Of a stretch of 64,000 nt of DNA, positions 1 to 9,614 are shown in pieces. A program made the position numbers and the translations under genes. The stretch is taken from assembly GCA_040220415.1 (NCBI GenBank), contig JAVJUV010000117.1:1-64000 (forward strand). Direction: 5' to 3'. Numbering within the stretch: position 1 is the stretch's first letter; each line of letters opens with the position of its first letter. The stretch comes from JAVJUV01 sp040220415 (GTDB taxonomy: Bacteria > Pseudomonadota > Alphaproteobacteria > Rhodobacterales > Rhodobacteraceae). The notes beneath the pieces were generated by a model. The model was given only the letters and a program-made list of their open reading frames with translations, was not told the DNA's origin and searched no databases.

Positions 1-45
1 AATCGCTTTACCCTCAGTGGTTGTTAAGAGGATTTTTCAGTATTT

Positions 46-81
46 CCCCCATTCGGGGCGCGCGCGGCCTAATGGCCGCGC
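46..81 (-). terminator. Paired hairpins after the PG-binding gene
   Basis: A perfect 8-bp stem (GCGCGGCC, loop TAAT, GGCCGCGC, 62-81) lies just past the stop codon of the minus-strand gene. It is followed by a second short hairpin (CCCC-ATTC-GGGG, about 46-58). There is no clear T-tract, so a Rho-independent role is a guess. It could instead stabilise the transcript end. Confidence 0.4.
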
Positions 82-92
82 AACGCCTTGGA

Positions 93-1421
93 TCATTCGC
101 TGATCGTGAAACTCGGCAACGCGGAAGCCGGCTGAACCGGAGCCGACATCGTCCCCGCCTTTGCGCCTCCGGACTGGCTGGCCGCAGCGCGGATCAGCCG
201 GGTGCGTTCCGGCTGCCCAGGCGCGAACACCGCCATTTGTCCGGCTTCGAGCGCATTCAGTGCCATGTCGTACCAGGGACCGGCCAGGTCGCGCCGCTGT
301 GTCGCGCCGAAGCCCTGGCTCAGATGGTGGCCCATCAGTTCGCCATAGACCTGCTCGCCAAGCGCCGTCAGGATCAGGGCCGACCCGATCGCTACGTCCA
401 TATCGTCGGTCCGATATCCCACGGACAGGCAGATCTTCGCGGTGGCCGCCAACTGTTGCGGCGCCATGCCCGTCGACAAGACAAAGCCCGAGACGTCCTG
501 AAGCACCTGTTCACTCGATTTCAGCGAAAGCGATGCGACATGGTCCTTCATTACTGGCCCAAAGCCCTTGCACTGGGCGGCGATTTCACCAGTTCCGACG
601 CCCTGGACGCCCGAGGCCAGTTCCTCGCCTGCAGCGATGGCATAGGTCCGGGCAAGGCAGAATTGCTCATTCAGCACCACGTTGCTGTCCGACATCTTGT
701 CGATGCTGGTGAAGCCGCCGTTGGTGTTGGTCAGCAGCGATACCGTATTGCAATGCGATGCCAGCGACATGCCGTCACCGCCGCCCAGGAAATTGGGCAG
801 TGCGGGTGCATTGGATTCGGGCTCCGACGGCGCTGCTGCCAGCGTGGTCAGCGCGGATGCCGTTGGTTGCTGGGCCACGGGAGCGGCCGGCACAACCGTC
901 ATCGGCTGGACGACCTGTGGCGCAGCGGCAACCGCAACACCGGCCGCCTGATCGCGGTACATCGTCAAAAGCCCCCGCGTCCCCATCGGGTTCGAGGCAA
1001 TCTGCTGATGTGTCACCGGACCACCGGCGAGCGCGCGGTTGTGCGAAGACAAGAGAAAACTCTTCTCGTAGTCGGTCAGGTATCCAGTTGCCGGATAACC
1101 GAGATGCACCTGATATTGCGAGATCGCGCTGCGCGAATTACGCCCCAGCACACCGTCCGGCGTCCCGGACGGGAAACCGAAATAATTCAAGGCAGTCTGT
1201 ACCTGACGATTTTCCTCGCGTTGCGCCGAGTATACGGGTGCACGATAGACTTTGCGCGTCACCGTGCGCCGCTTGTTGTTCTCGTTCACGATCGCGCCAC
1301 CGATCACACCGCCGATGATGCCGCCTACCAGCGCATCGCCAGCGTCTGCAACCACCCTTCCAGTTCCGGTCAATGTCAGCGCCATCGCAAGAAGTGCCGT
1401 TGCGAAAAGGTTGATTTTCAT
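93..1421 (-). CDS. Exported peptidoglycan-binding domain protein
   Basis: The 442-residue product starts with a signal peptide (about 1-25). A glycine-zipper segment (GGIIGGVIGGAI, about 33-44) follows, then a basic stretch and a PG_binding_1-type module (about 70-125, QTALNYFGFPSG through ISQYQVHLGYPATG). The C-terminal half (about 210-430) is a conserved-looking domain with several cysteines that I do not recognise. It probably acts in the periplasm or is anchored to the cell wall. The gene is monocistronic. Its start codon lies back to back with the lipB region, so the two genes share a promoter interval or are divergently transcribed. No catalytic domain is visible. Confidence 0.8.
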   Translation of the reverse strand: MKINLFATALLAMALTLTGTGRVVADAGDALVGGIIGGVIGGAIVNENNKRRTVTRKVYRAPVYSAQREENRQVQTALNYFGFPSGTPDGVLGRNSRSAISQYQVHLGYPATGYLTDYEKSFLLSSHNRALAGGPVTHQQIASNPMGTRGLLTMYRDQAAGVAVAAAPQVVQPMTVVPAAPVAQQPTASALTTLAAAPSEPESNAPALPNFLGGGDGMSLASHCNTVSLLTNTNGGFTSIDKMSDSNVVLNEQFCLARTYAIAAGEELASGVQGVGTGEIAAQCKGFGPVMKDHVASLSLKSSEQVLQDVSGFVLSTGMAPQQLAATAKICLSVGYRTDDMDVAIGSALILTALGEQVYGELMGHHLSQGFGATQRRDLAGPWYDMALNALEAGQMAVFAPGQPERTRLIRAAASQSGGAKAGTMSAPVQPASALPSFTISE

Positions 1422-1506
1422 GTCAATCCCCCGAAATGCTCATACAATATCCGAAAAGCGTAACACGCCCTCAGGCTTCGGCCTAACCAAAAGTTGGCAG
1501 TATCCC

Positions 1507-2172
1507 TTGGTTGACTGGCTCACATCCCCCGGACTGACCCCCTACGACCGCGCGGTGGTCGAGATGGAAGCGCGCGCGGCAGCGATCCGCGAGGGGACGG
1601 CGAACGAGGCCATCTGGCTCGTCGAACACCCGCCTCTCTACACCGCCGGCACTTCGGCGAAGCCTTCCGACCTGACCGATCCGGATCGTTTCCCCGTCTA
1701 CGCATCGAAGCGCGGCGGCCAATACACCTACCACGGTCCCGGTCAGCGCGTCGTCTACGTGATGCTGGACCTGGCTCAGCGCGGCCAGGACGTGCGCCGC
1801 TTCGTCAACGATCTGGAACGATGGATCATCGCAGCACTTGCCGAGTTCAACGTGCGGGGAGAAATCCGGGAAGGCCGCGTCGGAGTCTGGGTCACGCGCC
1901 CGGACAAACCGCCGCTGCCCGACGGTTCTCCTTGTGAAGACAAGGTCGCAGCCCTCGGGATTCGCTTGCGAAAATGGGTTTCATTTCACGGACTGTCGAT
2001 CAACGTCGAACCCGATCTCTCCCATTTCGACGGCATCGTTCCTTGCGGCATCAGCGACTACGGAGTCACGTCTCTCGTTGATATGGGACTTCCGGTGACG
2101 ATGATGGATGTCGACGTTGCGTTAAAGAAGACCTTCGACGGCGTTTTCGGATCGGTCGGGGCAAACGAATAG
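1507..2172 (+). CDS. lipB: Octanoyl-[acyl-carrier protein]:protein octanoyltransferase LipB
   Basis: LipB transfers octanoate from octanoyl-ACP to the lipoyl domains of 2-oxoacid dehydrogenases and GcvH, the first step of lipoate biosynthesis in the cytoplasm. The family signature is clear: HPPLYTAGTS (about 41-50), RGGQYTYHGPGQ (about 69-80), the catalytic lysine in DKVAALGIR (K146) and the catalytic cysteine in GIVPCGISDYG (C180). I chose the TTG start at 1507 because it gives 221 residues, the normal family length, and begins right at the conserved WLTSPGLTPY motif. An upstream ATG at 1420 would add 29 unconserved residues and overlap the divergent gene's start codon. The start is therefore uncertain; the function is not. 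Confidence 0.93.
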   Translation: MVDWLTSPGLTPYDRAVVEMEARAAAIREGTANEAIWLVEHPPLYTAGTSAKPSDLTDPDRFPVYASKRGGQYTYHGPGQRVVYVMLDLAQRGQDVRRFVNDLERWIIAALAEFNVRGEIREGRVGVWVTRPDKPPLPDGSPCEDKVAALGIRLRKWVSFHGLSINVEPDLSHFDGIVPCGISDYGVTSLVDMGLPVTMMDVDVALKKTFDGVFGSVGANE

Positions 2173-2197
2173 GCCCGGTTCGCTGTCAGCCGGCAAG

Positions 2198-3070
2198 TCA
2201 GCCGTAGACGTTTGACTTCCCCTTGGCGTCCCGCATCAGGATCTTGGTCTGCTCGGCGCGGATATCTTCGTATATGGCAAGGCTTTCCGCCGAGAAATCC
2301 GCCTCGGGCGCGGGAAGATGCTCGAAATTCCCGAATTTGTCCTCGCCCCGCGCCGGCATGACGAAATCGCGCATGCCGGTCTCCTGTTTCATGTCGGGAC
2401 GAATATAGCGGATCACGCAACCGATCCGACGGTCGTCGGACACATTCGGTCCCGACCCGTGAATGGTCAGGCCGTGGTGCAGGCTGAACTCGCCAGACTG
2501 AAGAACGATCGGCACACGGTCCTCGGGGGCCACATCGACCTTGACCTCTTGCCCACGCGAAAGAAGGTTGTTCTCGTCGAAGGTGTCTTCGTGCGGCAGG
2601 ATCGAGTTCTTGTGGCTGCCTTTGACGAAATCCATACATCCCGACTCAGGCGTCGCCGGAGACAGCGCCAGCCATGCCGTCACCATCCCGTCAATGGCGC
2701 CAAGCCCCCAATAGGTCAGATCCTGGTGCATCGTTACAACCTGCTTGGTCCGCGCTTCCTTTATGAAGAGCTCTGCAGCGTAGATCAGAATATCGGGTCC
2801 AAGAATCCCTTCCACCGCATCGAGGATCGCAGGTGTCCTTGCAAGTCTGGCGACCATGGGAAGCACAACGTGCGCATTGACGCGCTTGTAGGTGTTCAGC
2901 GGCAACGGCAACCCGTTATCCAACCAGTTGCGCTCGATCGCCTCCAGTTCGGTCCGGGCGCTCGCGGCTTCGACTGTGCTAAGTCCCCGGACGGGAAAAA
3001 GGTATCCGTCACGCCAGTAGCTGTCTGTCTCGGACTGCGAAAGGCCGCGAATCTGCGTTGCTGTGCTCAT
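2198..3070 (-). CDS. Phytanoyl-CoA dioxygenase (PhyH) family protein
   Basis: This is a 290-residue Fe(II)/2-oxoglutarate-dependent oxygenase of the PhyH fold. The iron ligands are visible as the HxD pair in VVTMHQDLTYW (about 137-147) and the distal histidine in LTIHGSGPN. An arginine suited to 2-oxoglutarate binding sits in RRIGCVIRYIRP. The ATG at 3070 was chosen because GGGAGGAG lies just upstream; the longer ORF has an unconserved N-terminus. The substrate cannot be read from sequence. Neighbours (lipB convergent, ctaD divergent) give no pathway hint. Confidence 0.85.
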   Translation of the reverse strand: MSTATQIRGLSQSETDSYWRDGYLFPVRGLSTVEAASARTELEAIERNWLDNGLPLPLNTYKRVNAHVVLPMVARLARTPAILDAVEGILGPDILIYAAELFIKEARTKQVVTMHQDLTYWGLGAIDGMVTAWLALSPATPESGCMDFVKGSHKNSILPHEDTFDENNLLSRGQEVKVDVAPEDRVPIVLQSGEFSLHHGLTIHGSGPNVSDDRRIGCVIRYIRPDMKQETGMRDFVMPARGEDKFGNFEHLPAPEADFSAESLAIYEDIRAEQTKILMRDAKGKSNVYG

Positions 3071-3310
3071 CGGTGAAACTCCTCCCGTGCGACAGAATAT
3101 CCAGTCCCCGGTTCGCGGCAAGCCAGAAGCTTAACGACAAGGCACATGCGGCCGGGACGCGCGGCCGGTACCGTCCTTGCCTGAGACAATTTTACCCCCC
3201 TCAAATGCCTTGCACCCCATTGCCCCCGGCGGGTCGCATCACTAAAAGCGAATACGAAGCGGAGGGAAGACTCCGTCAAAAAACGTATCGGGAGCTTCAG
3301 GAGGCACCTC

Positions 3311-4987
3311 ATGGCCGACGCCGCAGCCCACGGGCACGACGGACACGACGAACGCGGGTTCTTCACCCGCTGGTTCATGTCCACGAACCACAAAGACATT
3401 GGTATTCTTTACCTTTTCACTTCCGGTATCGTCGGCTTCATCGCCGTCGCTTTCACCGTCTACATGCGGTTGGAACTCAAGGATCCAGGCGTTCAATTCA
3501 TGTGTGCCGAGGGTGCGCGGTTCCTTTCGGCCGCCACGGTCGAGACCTGCACGCCGAACGGTCATATCTGGAACGTGCTGGTCACGGCCCACGGCATCCT
3601 GATGATGTTCTTCGTGGTGATTCCGGCCCTTTTCGGGGGCTTCGGCAACTACTTCATGCCGCTTCACATCGGCGCGCCCGACATGGCGTTCCCGCGGATG
3701 AACAACCTCAGCTACTGGCTGTACGTGGCAGGCACGTCGCTGGCTGTGGCCAGCGTGGTCTCGCCCGGTGGCAACGGACAGCTTGGATCGGGTGTCGGCT
3801 GGGTGCTCTATCCGCCACTTTCAACCAACGAAGCAGGCTGGTCCATGGATCTCGCGATCTTCGCAGTGCACCTCTCGGGTGCCTCGTCGATCCTGGGCGC
3901 GATCAACATGATAACGACTTTCCTGAACATGCGCGCGCCGGGCATGACGCTCTTCAAGGTGCCGCTCTTCGCCTGGTCGATCTTCGTCACCGCGTGGCTG
4001 ATCCTTCTGTCGCTGCCGGTTCTGGCCGGTGCGATCACCATGCTGCTGACCGACCGGAACTTCGGCACGACCTTCTTCCAGCCATCTGGGGGCGGGGATC
4101 CGATTCTATACCAGCACATCCTGTGGTTCTTCGGACATCCCGAAGTCTACATCATCATCCTTCCGGGTTTCGGCATCATCAGCCATGTCATCGCGACCTT
4201 CGCGCGCAAGCCAGTCTTCGGCTACCTGCCGATGGTATGGGCGCTAATCGCTATCGGCGCGCTCGGCTTCGTCGTGTGGGCGCACCACATGTATACGGTC
4301 GGCATGAGCCTGACCCAGCAGACATACTTCATGCTGGCGACAATGGTGATCGCGGTTCCAACAGGCGTCAAAATCTTCTCCTGGATTGCCACGATGTGGG
4401 GAGGCTCGATCGAGTTCAAGACGCCGATGCTCTGGGCATTCGGCTTCTTGTTCCTGTTCACGGTTGGCGGTGTGACGGGCATCGTTCTTTCGCAAGCCGG
4501 TATCGACCGCGCCTACCATGACACCTACTATGTGGTGGCTCACTTCCATTACGTGATGTCGCTGGGCGCGGTTTTCGCGATCTTTGCGGGCATGTATTAC
4601 TGGATCGGCAAAATGTCGGGCCGCCAGTATCCCGAGACGCTGGGCAAGATTCACTTCTGGCTGATGTTCATCGGCTCGAACCTGACCTTCTTCCCCCAGC
4701 ACTTCCTGGGACGTCAGGGCATGCCACGCCGTTACATCGACTATCCGGAGGCATTCGCTTACTGGAACGAAGTCTCGTCCTGGGGCGCGTTCATGGCCTT
4801 CGCCTCATTCCTGCTGTTCATCTACATCGTTTTCTACACGATCTTCGCTGGCAAGCGCATCGAGGAGAAGAACTACTGGAACGAGCATGCCGACACCCTG
4901 GAGTGGACATTGCCAACCCCACCGCCGGAGCACACGTTTGAAACGCTTCCCAAGCGGGAAGACTGGGACAAGCAACACGCACATTGA
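3311..4987 (+). CDS. ctaD: Cytochrome c oxidase subunit I (aa3 type)
   Basis: This is the catalytic subunit of the terminal aa3 oxidase: 558 residues with 12 predicted membrane helices in the inner membrane. It carries haem a, haem a3 and CuB. Diagnostic motifs are WFFGHPEVYI (CuB histidine and the cross-linked tyrosine), WAHHMYTVGM (two further CuB histidines), and HDTYYVVAHFHYVMSLGAVF (haem a3 and haem a ligands). The K-channel region is intact. AGGAGGCACCTC precedes the ATG. The gene stands alone with its own terminator, as is usual in Rhodobacter and Paracoccus relatives, where ctaC, ctaB, ctaG and ctaE are elsewhere. Confidence 0.98.
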   Translation: MADAAAHGHDGHDERGFFTRWFMSTNHKDIGILYLFTSGIVGFIAVAFTVYMRLELKDPGVQFMCAEGARFLSAATVETCTPNGHIWNVLVTAHGILMMFFVVIPALFGGFGNYFMPLHIGAPDMAFPRMNNLSYWLYVAGTSLAVASVVSPGGNGQLGSGVGWVLYPPLSTNEAGWSMDLAIFAVHLSGASSILGAINMITTFLNMRAPGMTLFKVPLFAWSIFVTAWLILLSLPVLAGAITMLLTDRNFGTTFFQPSGGGDPILYQHILWFFGHPEVYIIILPGFGIISHVIATFARKPVFGYLPMVWALIAIGALGFVVWAHHMYTVGMSLTQQTYFMLATMVIAVPTGVKIFSWIATMWGGSIEFKTPMLWAFGFLFLFTVGGVTGIVLSQAGIDRAYHDTYYVVAHFHYVMSLGAVFAIFAGMYYWIGKMSGRQYPETLGKIHFWLMFIGSNLTFFPQHFLGRQGMPRRYIDYPEAFAYWNEVSSWGAFMAFASFLLFIYIVFYTIFAGKRIEEKNYWNEHADTLEWTLPTPPPEHTFETLPKREDWDKQHAH

Positions 4988-5006
4988 CGGAACAATTCCG
5001 ACGAAG

Positions 5007-5041
5007 AAGGGCGCTGCACATACTGTGTCGGCGCCCTTTTT
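5007..5041 (+). terminator. Intrinsic terminator of ctaD
   Basis: The stem AAGGGCGC (5007-5014) pairs with GCGCCCTT (5031-5038), followed by a T-run. It lies 20 bases after the ctaD stop codon. Confidence 0.85.
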
Positions 5042-5092
5042 CGTTCCCGTTTGCCGCAGAAGAACGACGTCCCGATCATGTAGTCTGACGCC

Positions 5093-5617
5093 ATGCTGCC
5101 ACTGATCGTCGCCATCGCGATTCTTTCGCTTCCCCTGCGCGCCATAAGCAAGCCGCTTTCCGTTCAGCTTGGCCATGTCGCATTCGCTTGGCTTTTGCTA
5201 ACGGGTCTGCAGGCGCTCACCTTCGGACCATTCGGTTCATTGTTCCTGCCGGGTTCTCGGACTGCCGGCGTCAGCGATACATTCTTCGAGCTTTCACACT
5301 TCCGCTACGAGTTCACCGTCATGGCCGTTCTCTCGGCTCTGGCCGCCTCCGCATGGCTGACCCGACCGACGTTCCTGCTGGCCGGTGTCGCGTTCTGGAC
5401 CCTGCACGCAGCACTTTCGGTGCACATTCTGCTCACACGGTTCGCCACGCGCCTGATCGTGGACGCGTCGACAGGTGACTATCTGGCACAGGCTGAGCGA
5501 CTTGAGGTGCTCAAGAGCATTTCGACCGTGGCGACGGTGGTCGCTCTTCTGGCTCTTGTCCTGCTCACCATCCTGATTATTGCATCCCTTGTCCGGCAGT
5601 TCCTCGCGCGTTGGTAG
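5093..5617 (+). CDS. Four-helix membrane protein of unknown function
   Basis: The 174-residue product is almost entirely hydrophobic, with about four membrane helices (roughly 1-20, 25-45, 75-110, 145-170). I recognise no catalytic motif or named family. It lies after the ctaD terminator and 55 bases before a DUF2244 gene on the same strand, so the two may be co-transcribed. Codon use resembles its neighbours, supporting a real gene. Confidence 0.7.
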   Translation: MLPLIVAIAILSLPLRAISKPLSVQLGHVAFAWLLLTGLQALTFGPFGSLFLPGSRTAGVSDTFFELSHFRYEFTVMAVLSALAASAWLTRPTFLLAGVAFWTLHAALSVHILLTRFATRLIVDASTGDYLAQAERLEVLKSISTVATVVALLALVLLTILIIASLVRQFLARW

Positions 5618-5672
5618 CGCGATGTATCGTGGACCGTTTACACTGGAAGACGACCGATTTAATTTTCTGATC

Positions 5673-6146
5673 ATGCCGTATCACTGGTCAGAAACACCCC
5701 AGGAAAAAACCCTGAAGCTCTGGCCTCACCAGTCGCTGACACCGCATGGTTTCACGTGGTTCATCGGAGCGACCGCGCTGATGCTGACGCTGCCGCTTCT
5801 GGCCGTTCTGGGATCGCCGGTCGCCTGGGTGCTGATGATCTTTTTCCTGGCTGCCATCTGGGGCGTATGGCGTGCCATCATGGTCAATCGCGATCACCGT
5901 TCGATCCATGAAGAGCTGACCCTGACGGACGAACGCGTGCATCTGTCTCACGTGCCACCGAAGGGGCCGATACTTGAATGGGAGGCAAACCCGCACTGGG
6001 TCAGTGTCAATCTGAGAAACGATGGCCCGGTTGAAAGCTACCTGACGCTTCGTGGCGGCGGGCGCGAAGTTGAAATAGGCGCCTTCCTGACACCGGAGGA
6101 ACGCACTGGTCTCTACGATGAATTGGCGGCGATGATCCGCAACTGA
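5673..6146 (+). CDS. DUF2244 domain membrane protein
   Basis: This 157-residue protein has the DUF2244 layout: an N-terminal LWPHQSLTPHGF motif (about 17-28), a two-helix membrane hairpin (about 28-70), then a soluble part ending in GGGREVEIGAFLTPEER. The ATG at 5673 (MPYHWSET) fits the usual family N-terminus. An upstream ATG at 5622 would extend it by 17 residues with no better ribosome site. The function of the family is unknown. In alphaproteobacteria it is often found near cytochrome oxidase genes, as here. Confidence 0.82.
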   Translation: MPYHWSETPQEKTLKLWPHQSLTPHGFTWFIGATALMLTLPLLAVLGSPVAWVLMIFFLAAIWGVWRAIMVNRDHRSIHEELTLTDERVHLSHVPPKGPILEWEANPHWVSVNLRNDGPVESYLTLRGGGREVEIGAFLTPEERTGLYDELAAMIRN

Positions 6147-6224
6147 CGGCCGGCTGGTGCCGCATTGTGGAAGCACAGGGGTGCAACCGATGCGATACCG
6201 AGCTTTGATGTTCGTTGTTAGTGA

Positions 6225-6692
6225 CTAGCTGAGACGCGCCTTCACCATCGGACCGACCGTACCGAAGTCCATCTGGCCGGTATACTTTGCCTTCAGAACT
6301 CCCATTACCTTGCCCATGTCCCGGATAGAGTCTGCGCCGGTTTCCGAAATCGCCTCGTCAATTGCGGTCGAAGTTTCCTTCTCGCTCAGCTGTTTTGGCA
6401 AGAATTCTTCGATAACGGTTATTTCGGACCGTTCCTTCTCTGCCAACTCAAGGCGTCCACCCTCTTCGTAGGCCTGAGCAGAATCCAGTCGCTGCTTCAC
6501 CATTTTTCCAAGTATCTGAAGAATGTCACTCTCACCGACACCGCTATCTGCACCGTCGCCGCCCTCGCCACGTTTCGCGATATCCCGATCCTTGATTGCT
6601 GCGTTGATCAGGCGAAGCGTGGACAGCCTATCGGCATCCCTCTCCTTCATCGCAGCCTTAAGCGCATCGCCAATCCTGACTCGTAGGCCCAT
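6225..6692 (-). CDS. GatB/YqeY domain protein
   Basis: This 155-residue YqeY-like protein has the helical tail domain also found at the C-terminus of GatB, the tRNA-dependent amidotransferase subunit. The N-terminal pattern LRVRIGDALKAAMKERDADRLSTLRLI and the motif EEFLPKQLSE are typical. Free-standing YqeY proteins may bind tRNA, but their role is not settled. I chose the start at 6692 (MGLRVRI); an ATG 15 bases upstream is also possible. It is divergent from carA, a pairing I recall as common in alphaproteobacteria. Confidence 0.88.
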   Translation of the reverse strand: MGLRVRIGDALKAAMKERDADRLSTLRLINAAIKDRDIAKRGEGGDGADSGVGESDILQILGKMVKQRLDSAQAYEEGGRLELAEKERSEITVIEEFLPKQLSEKETSTAIDEAISETGADSIRDMGKVMGVLKAKYTGQMDFGTVGPMVKARLS

Positions 6693-6869
6693 CTCGTCTA
6701 TCCCCATTTCCGAGAGTCCGCACTGTATCCGCTCCAAGCCTGACCCGCAACTAGACGCGTATTCCATAAGCTATTGATTGTATTACGTAACACAATTCCC
6801 CCTAGCCCTTGACCCTGAGTTGACAAGGGCGTAAACCCCTGTCCGTTTAACCAGCCGGAGGACCCGCAC

Positions 6870-8024
6870 ATGACGGACGCGCAGCCGAAACCGACCGCAT
6901 GTCTGGCATTGGCGGATGGAACCTTGTTCTACGGCAAGGGCTTTGGCGCAACCGGACAGAAGGTTGCGGAACTTTGCTTCAATACCGCGATGACCGGCTA
7001 TCAGGAAATCATGACCGACCCTTCCTACGCGGGCCAGGTCGTGACCTTCACATTCCCTCACATCGGCAATGTCGGCGTGAACCCCGAAGATGACGAAACC
7101 GCCGAACCGGTCGCCGAAGGCCTCGTGGTGAAGTGGGACCCGACCGAACCGTCGAATTGGCGTTCGTCCGGAGAACTGGGCGACTGGCTTTCAAGAACCG
7201 GCAGAATCGGTATCGGGGGTATCGATACAAGACGCCTCACGCGTGCAATCCGTCAGCAAGGAGCTCCCCATGTTGCTTTGGCCCATGACCCCGAGGGCAA
7301 GTTCGATATCGAGGCTCTCGTCACAGCGGCCCGCGGCTTTCCCGGTCTCGTAGGACTCGACCTCGCGAAAGACGTGACATGTACACAAAGCTATCGCTGG
7401 GACGAGATGCGTTGGGCTTGGCCCCAGGGTTATGCACGCCAGACCGCACCAAATCACAAGGTCGTGGCGATCGACTACGGCGCCAAACGCAATATCCTGA
7501 GATGCCTTGCCTCGGCTGGCTGCGACGTGACCGTTCTGCCGGCCACCGCTACAACTGCGGATGTACTGGCGCACAATCCCGATGGAGTTTTTCTCTCGAA
7601 CGGCCCCGGCGACCCGGCTGCTACCGGCAAATACGCCGTGCCCATGATCAGCGGTGTGCTGGAAAAAGGCGATCTCCCGGTTTTTGGAATCTGTCTTGGC
7701 CACCAAATGCTGGCGCTGGCACTTGGCGCCAAGACAGTCAAGATGAACCACGGCCATCACGGCGCGAACCATCCTGTCAAAGACCTTGAGACAGGCAAGG
7801 TCGAGATCACATCGATGAACCACGGCTTCACGGTTGACAGCCAGACCCTGCCCCCGGGTGTCAAGGAAACGCATGTTTCTCTCTTTGATGGTTCGAACTG
7901 CGGAATACGGATGTCCGATCGCTCGGTTTTCTCGGTTCAGTACCATCCTGAGGCCAGCCCGGGTCCGATGGACAGCTACTACCTGTTTGAGCGGTTTTCC
8001 GAGGCAATGGCTGAACGCCGCTGA
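6870..8024 (+). CDS. carA: Carbamoyl-phosphate synthase small subunit
   Basis: This is the glutaminase subunit that supplies ammonia to CarB for carbamoyl phosphate, the precursor of arginine and pyrimidines. Its 384 residues match the family length. The N-terminal small-subunit domain occupies about 8-150 and the class I GATase domain about 195-380. The nucleophile is C275 in FGICLGHQ, and H359 with E361 in VQYHPEAS complete the triad. CGGAGGA precedes the ATG. A small hairpin (CCCTTG...CAAGGG, about 6808-6829) lies in the leader. carB is not adjacent within this window. Confidence 0.98.
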   Translation: MTDAQPKPTACLALADGTLFYGKGFGATGQKVAELCFNTAMTGYQEIMTDPSYAGQVVTFTFPHIGNVGVNPEDDETAEPVAEGLVVKWDPTEPSNWRSSGELGDWLSRTGRIGIGGIDTRRLTRAIRQQGAPHVALAHDPEGKFDIEALVTAARGFPGLVGLDLAKDVTCTQSYRWDEMRWAWPQGYARQTAPNHKVVAIDYGAKRNILRCLASAGCDVTVLPATATTADVLAHNPDGVFLSNGPGDPAATGKYAVPMISGVLEKGDLPVFGICLGHQMLALALGAKTVKMNHGHHGANHPVKDLETGKVEITSMNHGFTVDSQTLPPGVKETHVSLFDGSNCGIRMSDRSVFSVQYHPEASPGPMDSYYLFERFSEAMAERR

Positions 8025-8212
8025 CGCCGAGCGTCCGACTTCCTCGCATGTAAGCATGGCGCCGCATTGCGCGATTCTTACTCAAGTGGATACAATCCAC
8101 GAGCCTCGGCCTTATTGTTGCCCCTTCCTGCTGCAACTAGCGGAAAACCACACTTGAAAAATTTCTGAACAATGTTCATGATTTTCGGAGGCAATGGTAA
8201 CTGGAGCGGTTC

Positions 8213-9550
8213 ATGTCCGATGCAGCAATCACCGAAAGACCAAGGGGAATGCTCACGCGTGCTAGATGGGCCGCCGAGAACACCCCAGAGACGCGAAACC
8301 GTGCTGCAGACCTTTATCGCGCCATAGCCATTTGCTTTGTGGTCCTCGGACACTGGCTTCTGGTCGCACCTATTATCCGGGACGGCGAGCTTGGACTTTC
8401 GATCCTGCTGGCGGAACAGCCGTGGACTCAGTTCGGAACATGGCTGTTCCAGGTCATGCCGGTCTTCTTCTTTGTCGGCGGCTATTCCAACGCGCTGTCC
8501 TGGGCCTCGGCTTGCAGGAATCCCGAAAAGAAGAAAGTCTGGGCCGCCACGCGACTAACCCGGCTTCTCAAGCCAACCGTACCCTTGGTGCTGCTCTGGG
8601 CCGTCGCAGCGCTCGTCGCCGGAAAGATGGGCGTACCGAAAGAGCTTATAGCCTCGGCCAGCCAAGCAGCGCTTGTCCCTATCTGGTTCCTGGCCGTCTA
8701 TATCATGATAACCGTCTGCGTTCCGGTCTCGGTCTGGGTGTGGAATCGACTCGGGCTTGTGTCAGTGGCAATTTTGGTCATCGGAGCAATTGCTGTCGAT
8801 GCAATCGGCTTGGGCCTTGATCAGGGATGGCTTCGCTGGGCGAACTATGCATTCGTCTGGCTGGCCGTGCACCAGTTGGGCTATTGGTGGAAGGACACGG
8901 GCGGCTCCCGGGCTGCGGCGGTTGGACTTGTCGCAGTGGGAGTAGCCTGGCTCTACGTGCTGGTAGGCATTCTGGGATATCCCGTTTCGATGGTCTCGGT
9001 CCCAGGCGAACTGATCTCGAACACCCGACCGCCCACGACCGCGATGCTGGCGCTCGGCGCCGCGCAGATCGGGATTATTCTCCTTCTGGAAACAACTGTG
9101 AACCGTTGGCTCAGCCACGCAAGGCCTTGGTCATGGGTGATCGTGCTGAACCAGATGATCATGTCGGTGTATCTGTGGCACATAACTGCCCTGATAGCAC
9201 TCATCGGCATCGCCATGGCGCTTGGAGGAATAGGGCTTTCAGTAGAGCCGGGCACTGGTACGTGGTGGGCTCAGCGTCCGGTCTGGCTGATCCTTCTGGT
9301 GGTCATGCTCGTTCCCTTTCTCGCCATATTCATGCGCTTCGAAAACGCCTCGCGAGTGGCGGGAACCAGCCTACCAGGTCCAGCCCAAGCCATAATGGGC
9401 GCACTGGTGACATGTGCGGGACTCGTGATGATGGCTCTTACCGGGATCGCAGGAAACGGAGCCATCGGCGTAAACCTCATGGCGGTCGGACTGTCCGTCG
9501 GCGGCGTGGCGATAGCGACAATAGGTCGACGGGAACACCGTGAACGCTGA
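8213..9550 (+). CDS. Acyltransferase 3 family membrane protein
   Basis: The 445-residue integral membrane protein has about ten helices. Its N-terminal RAADLYRAIAICFVVLGHWL contains the first-helix histidine typical of acyltransferase 3 (OafA/NodX-like) enzymes, and a second landmark is PVFFFVGGYSNA. Such enzymes O-acylate sugars of surface glycans or other extracytoplasmic acceptors. The acceptor cannot be predicted. The membrane glycosyltransferase gene 64 bases downstream on the same strand suggests a common role in a surface polysaccharide or glycolipid, but that link is inferred. Confidence 0.82.
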   Translation: MSDAAITERPRGMLTRARWAAENTPETRNRAADLYRAIAICFVVLGHWLLVAPIIRDGELGLSILLAEQPWTQFGTWLFQVMPVFFFVGGYSNALSWASACRNPEKKKVWAATRLTRLLKPTVPLVLLWAVAALVAGKMGVPKELIASASQAALVPIWFLAVYIMITVCVPVSVWVWNRLGLVSVAILVIGAIAVDAIGLGLDQGWLRWANYAFVWLAVHQLGYWWKDTGGSRAAAVGLVAVGVAWLYVLVGILGYPVSMVSVPGELISNTRPPTTAMLALGAAQIGIILLLETTVNRWLSHARPWSWVIVLNQMIMSVYLWHITALIALIGIAMALGGIGLSVEPGTGTWWAQRPVWLILLVVMLVPFLAIFMRFENASRVAGTSLPGPAQAIMGALVTCAGLVMMALTGIAGNGAIGVNLMAVGLSVGGVAIATIGRREHRER

Positions 9551-9614
9551 ATTCCTGACAGTTTAACCGCCGGTTAACCGTGATCGGCACAGGAAGGGGA
9601 ATGTAGCGTATTCA

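Noticed and set aside
21..1463. Long plus-strand ORF antisense to the PG-binding gene
   Set aside because: It lacks domains and a ribosome site. The minus-strand frame has a signal peptide and recognisable modules.
6800..6869. Leader hairpin before carA as a possible riboswitch or attenuator
   Set aside because: The hairpin (CCCTTG...CAAGGG) is short, with no T-run and no leader peptide seen.
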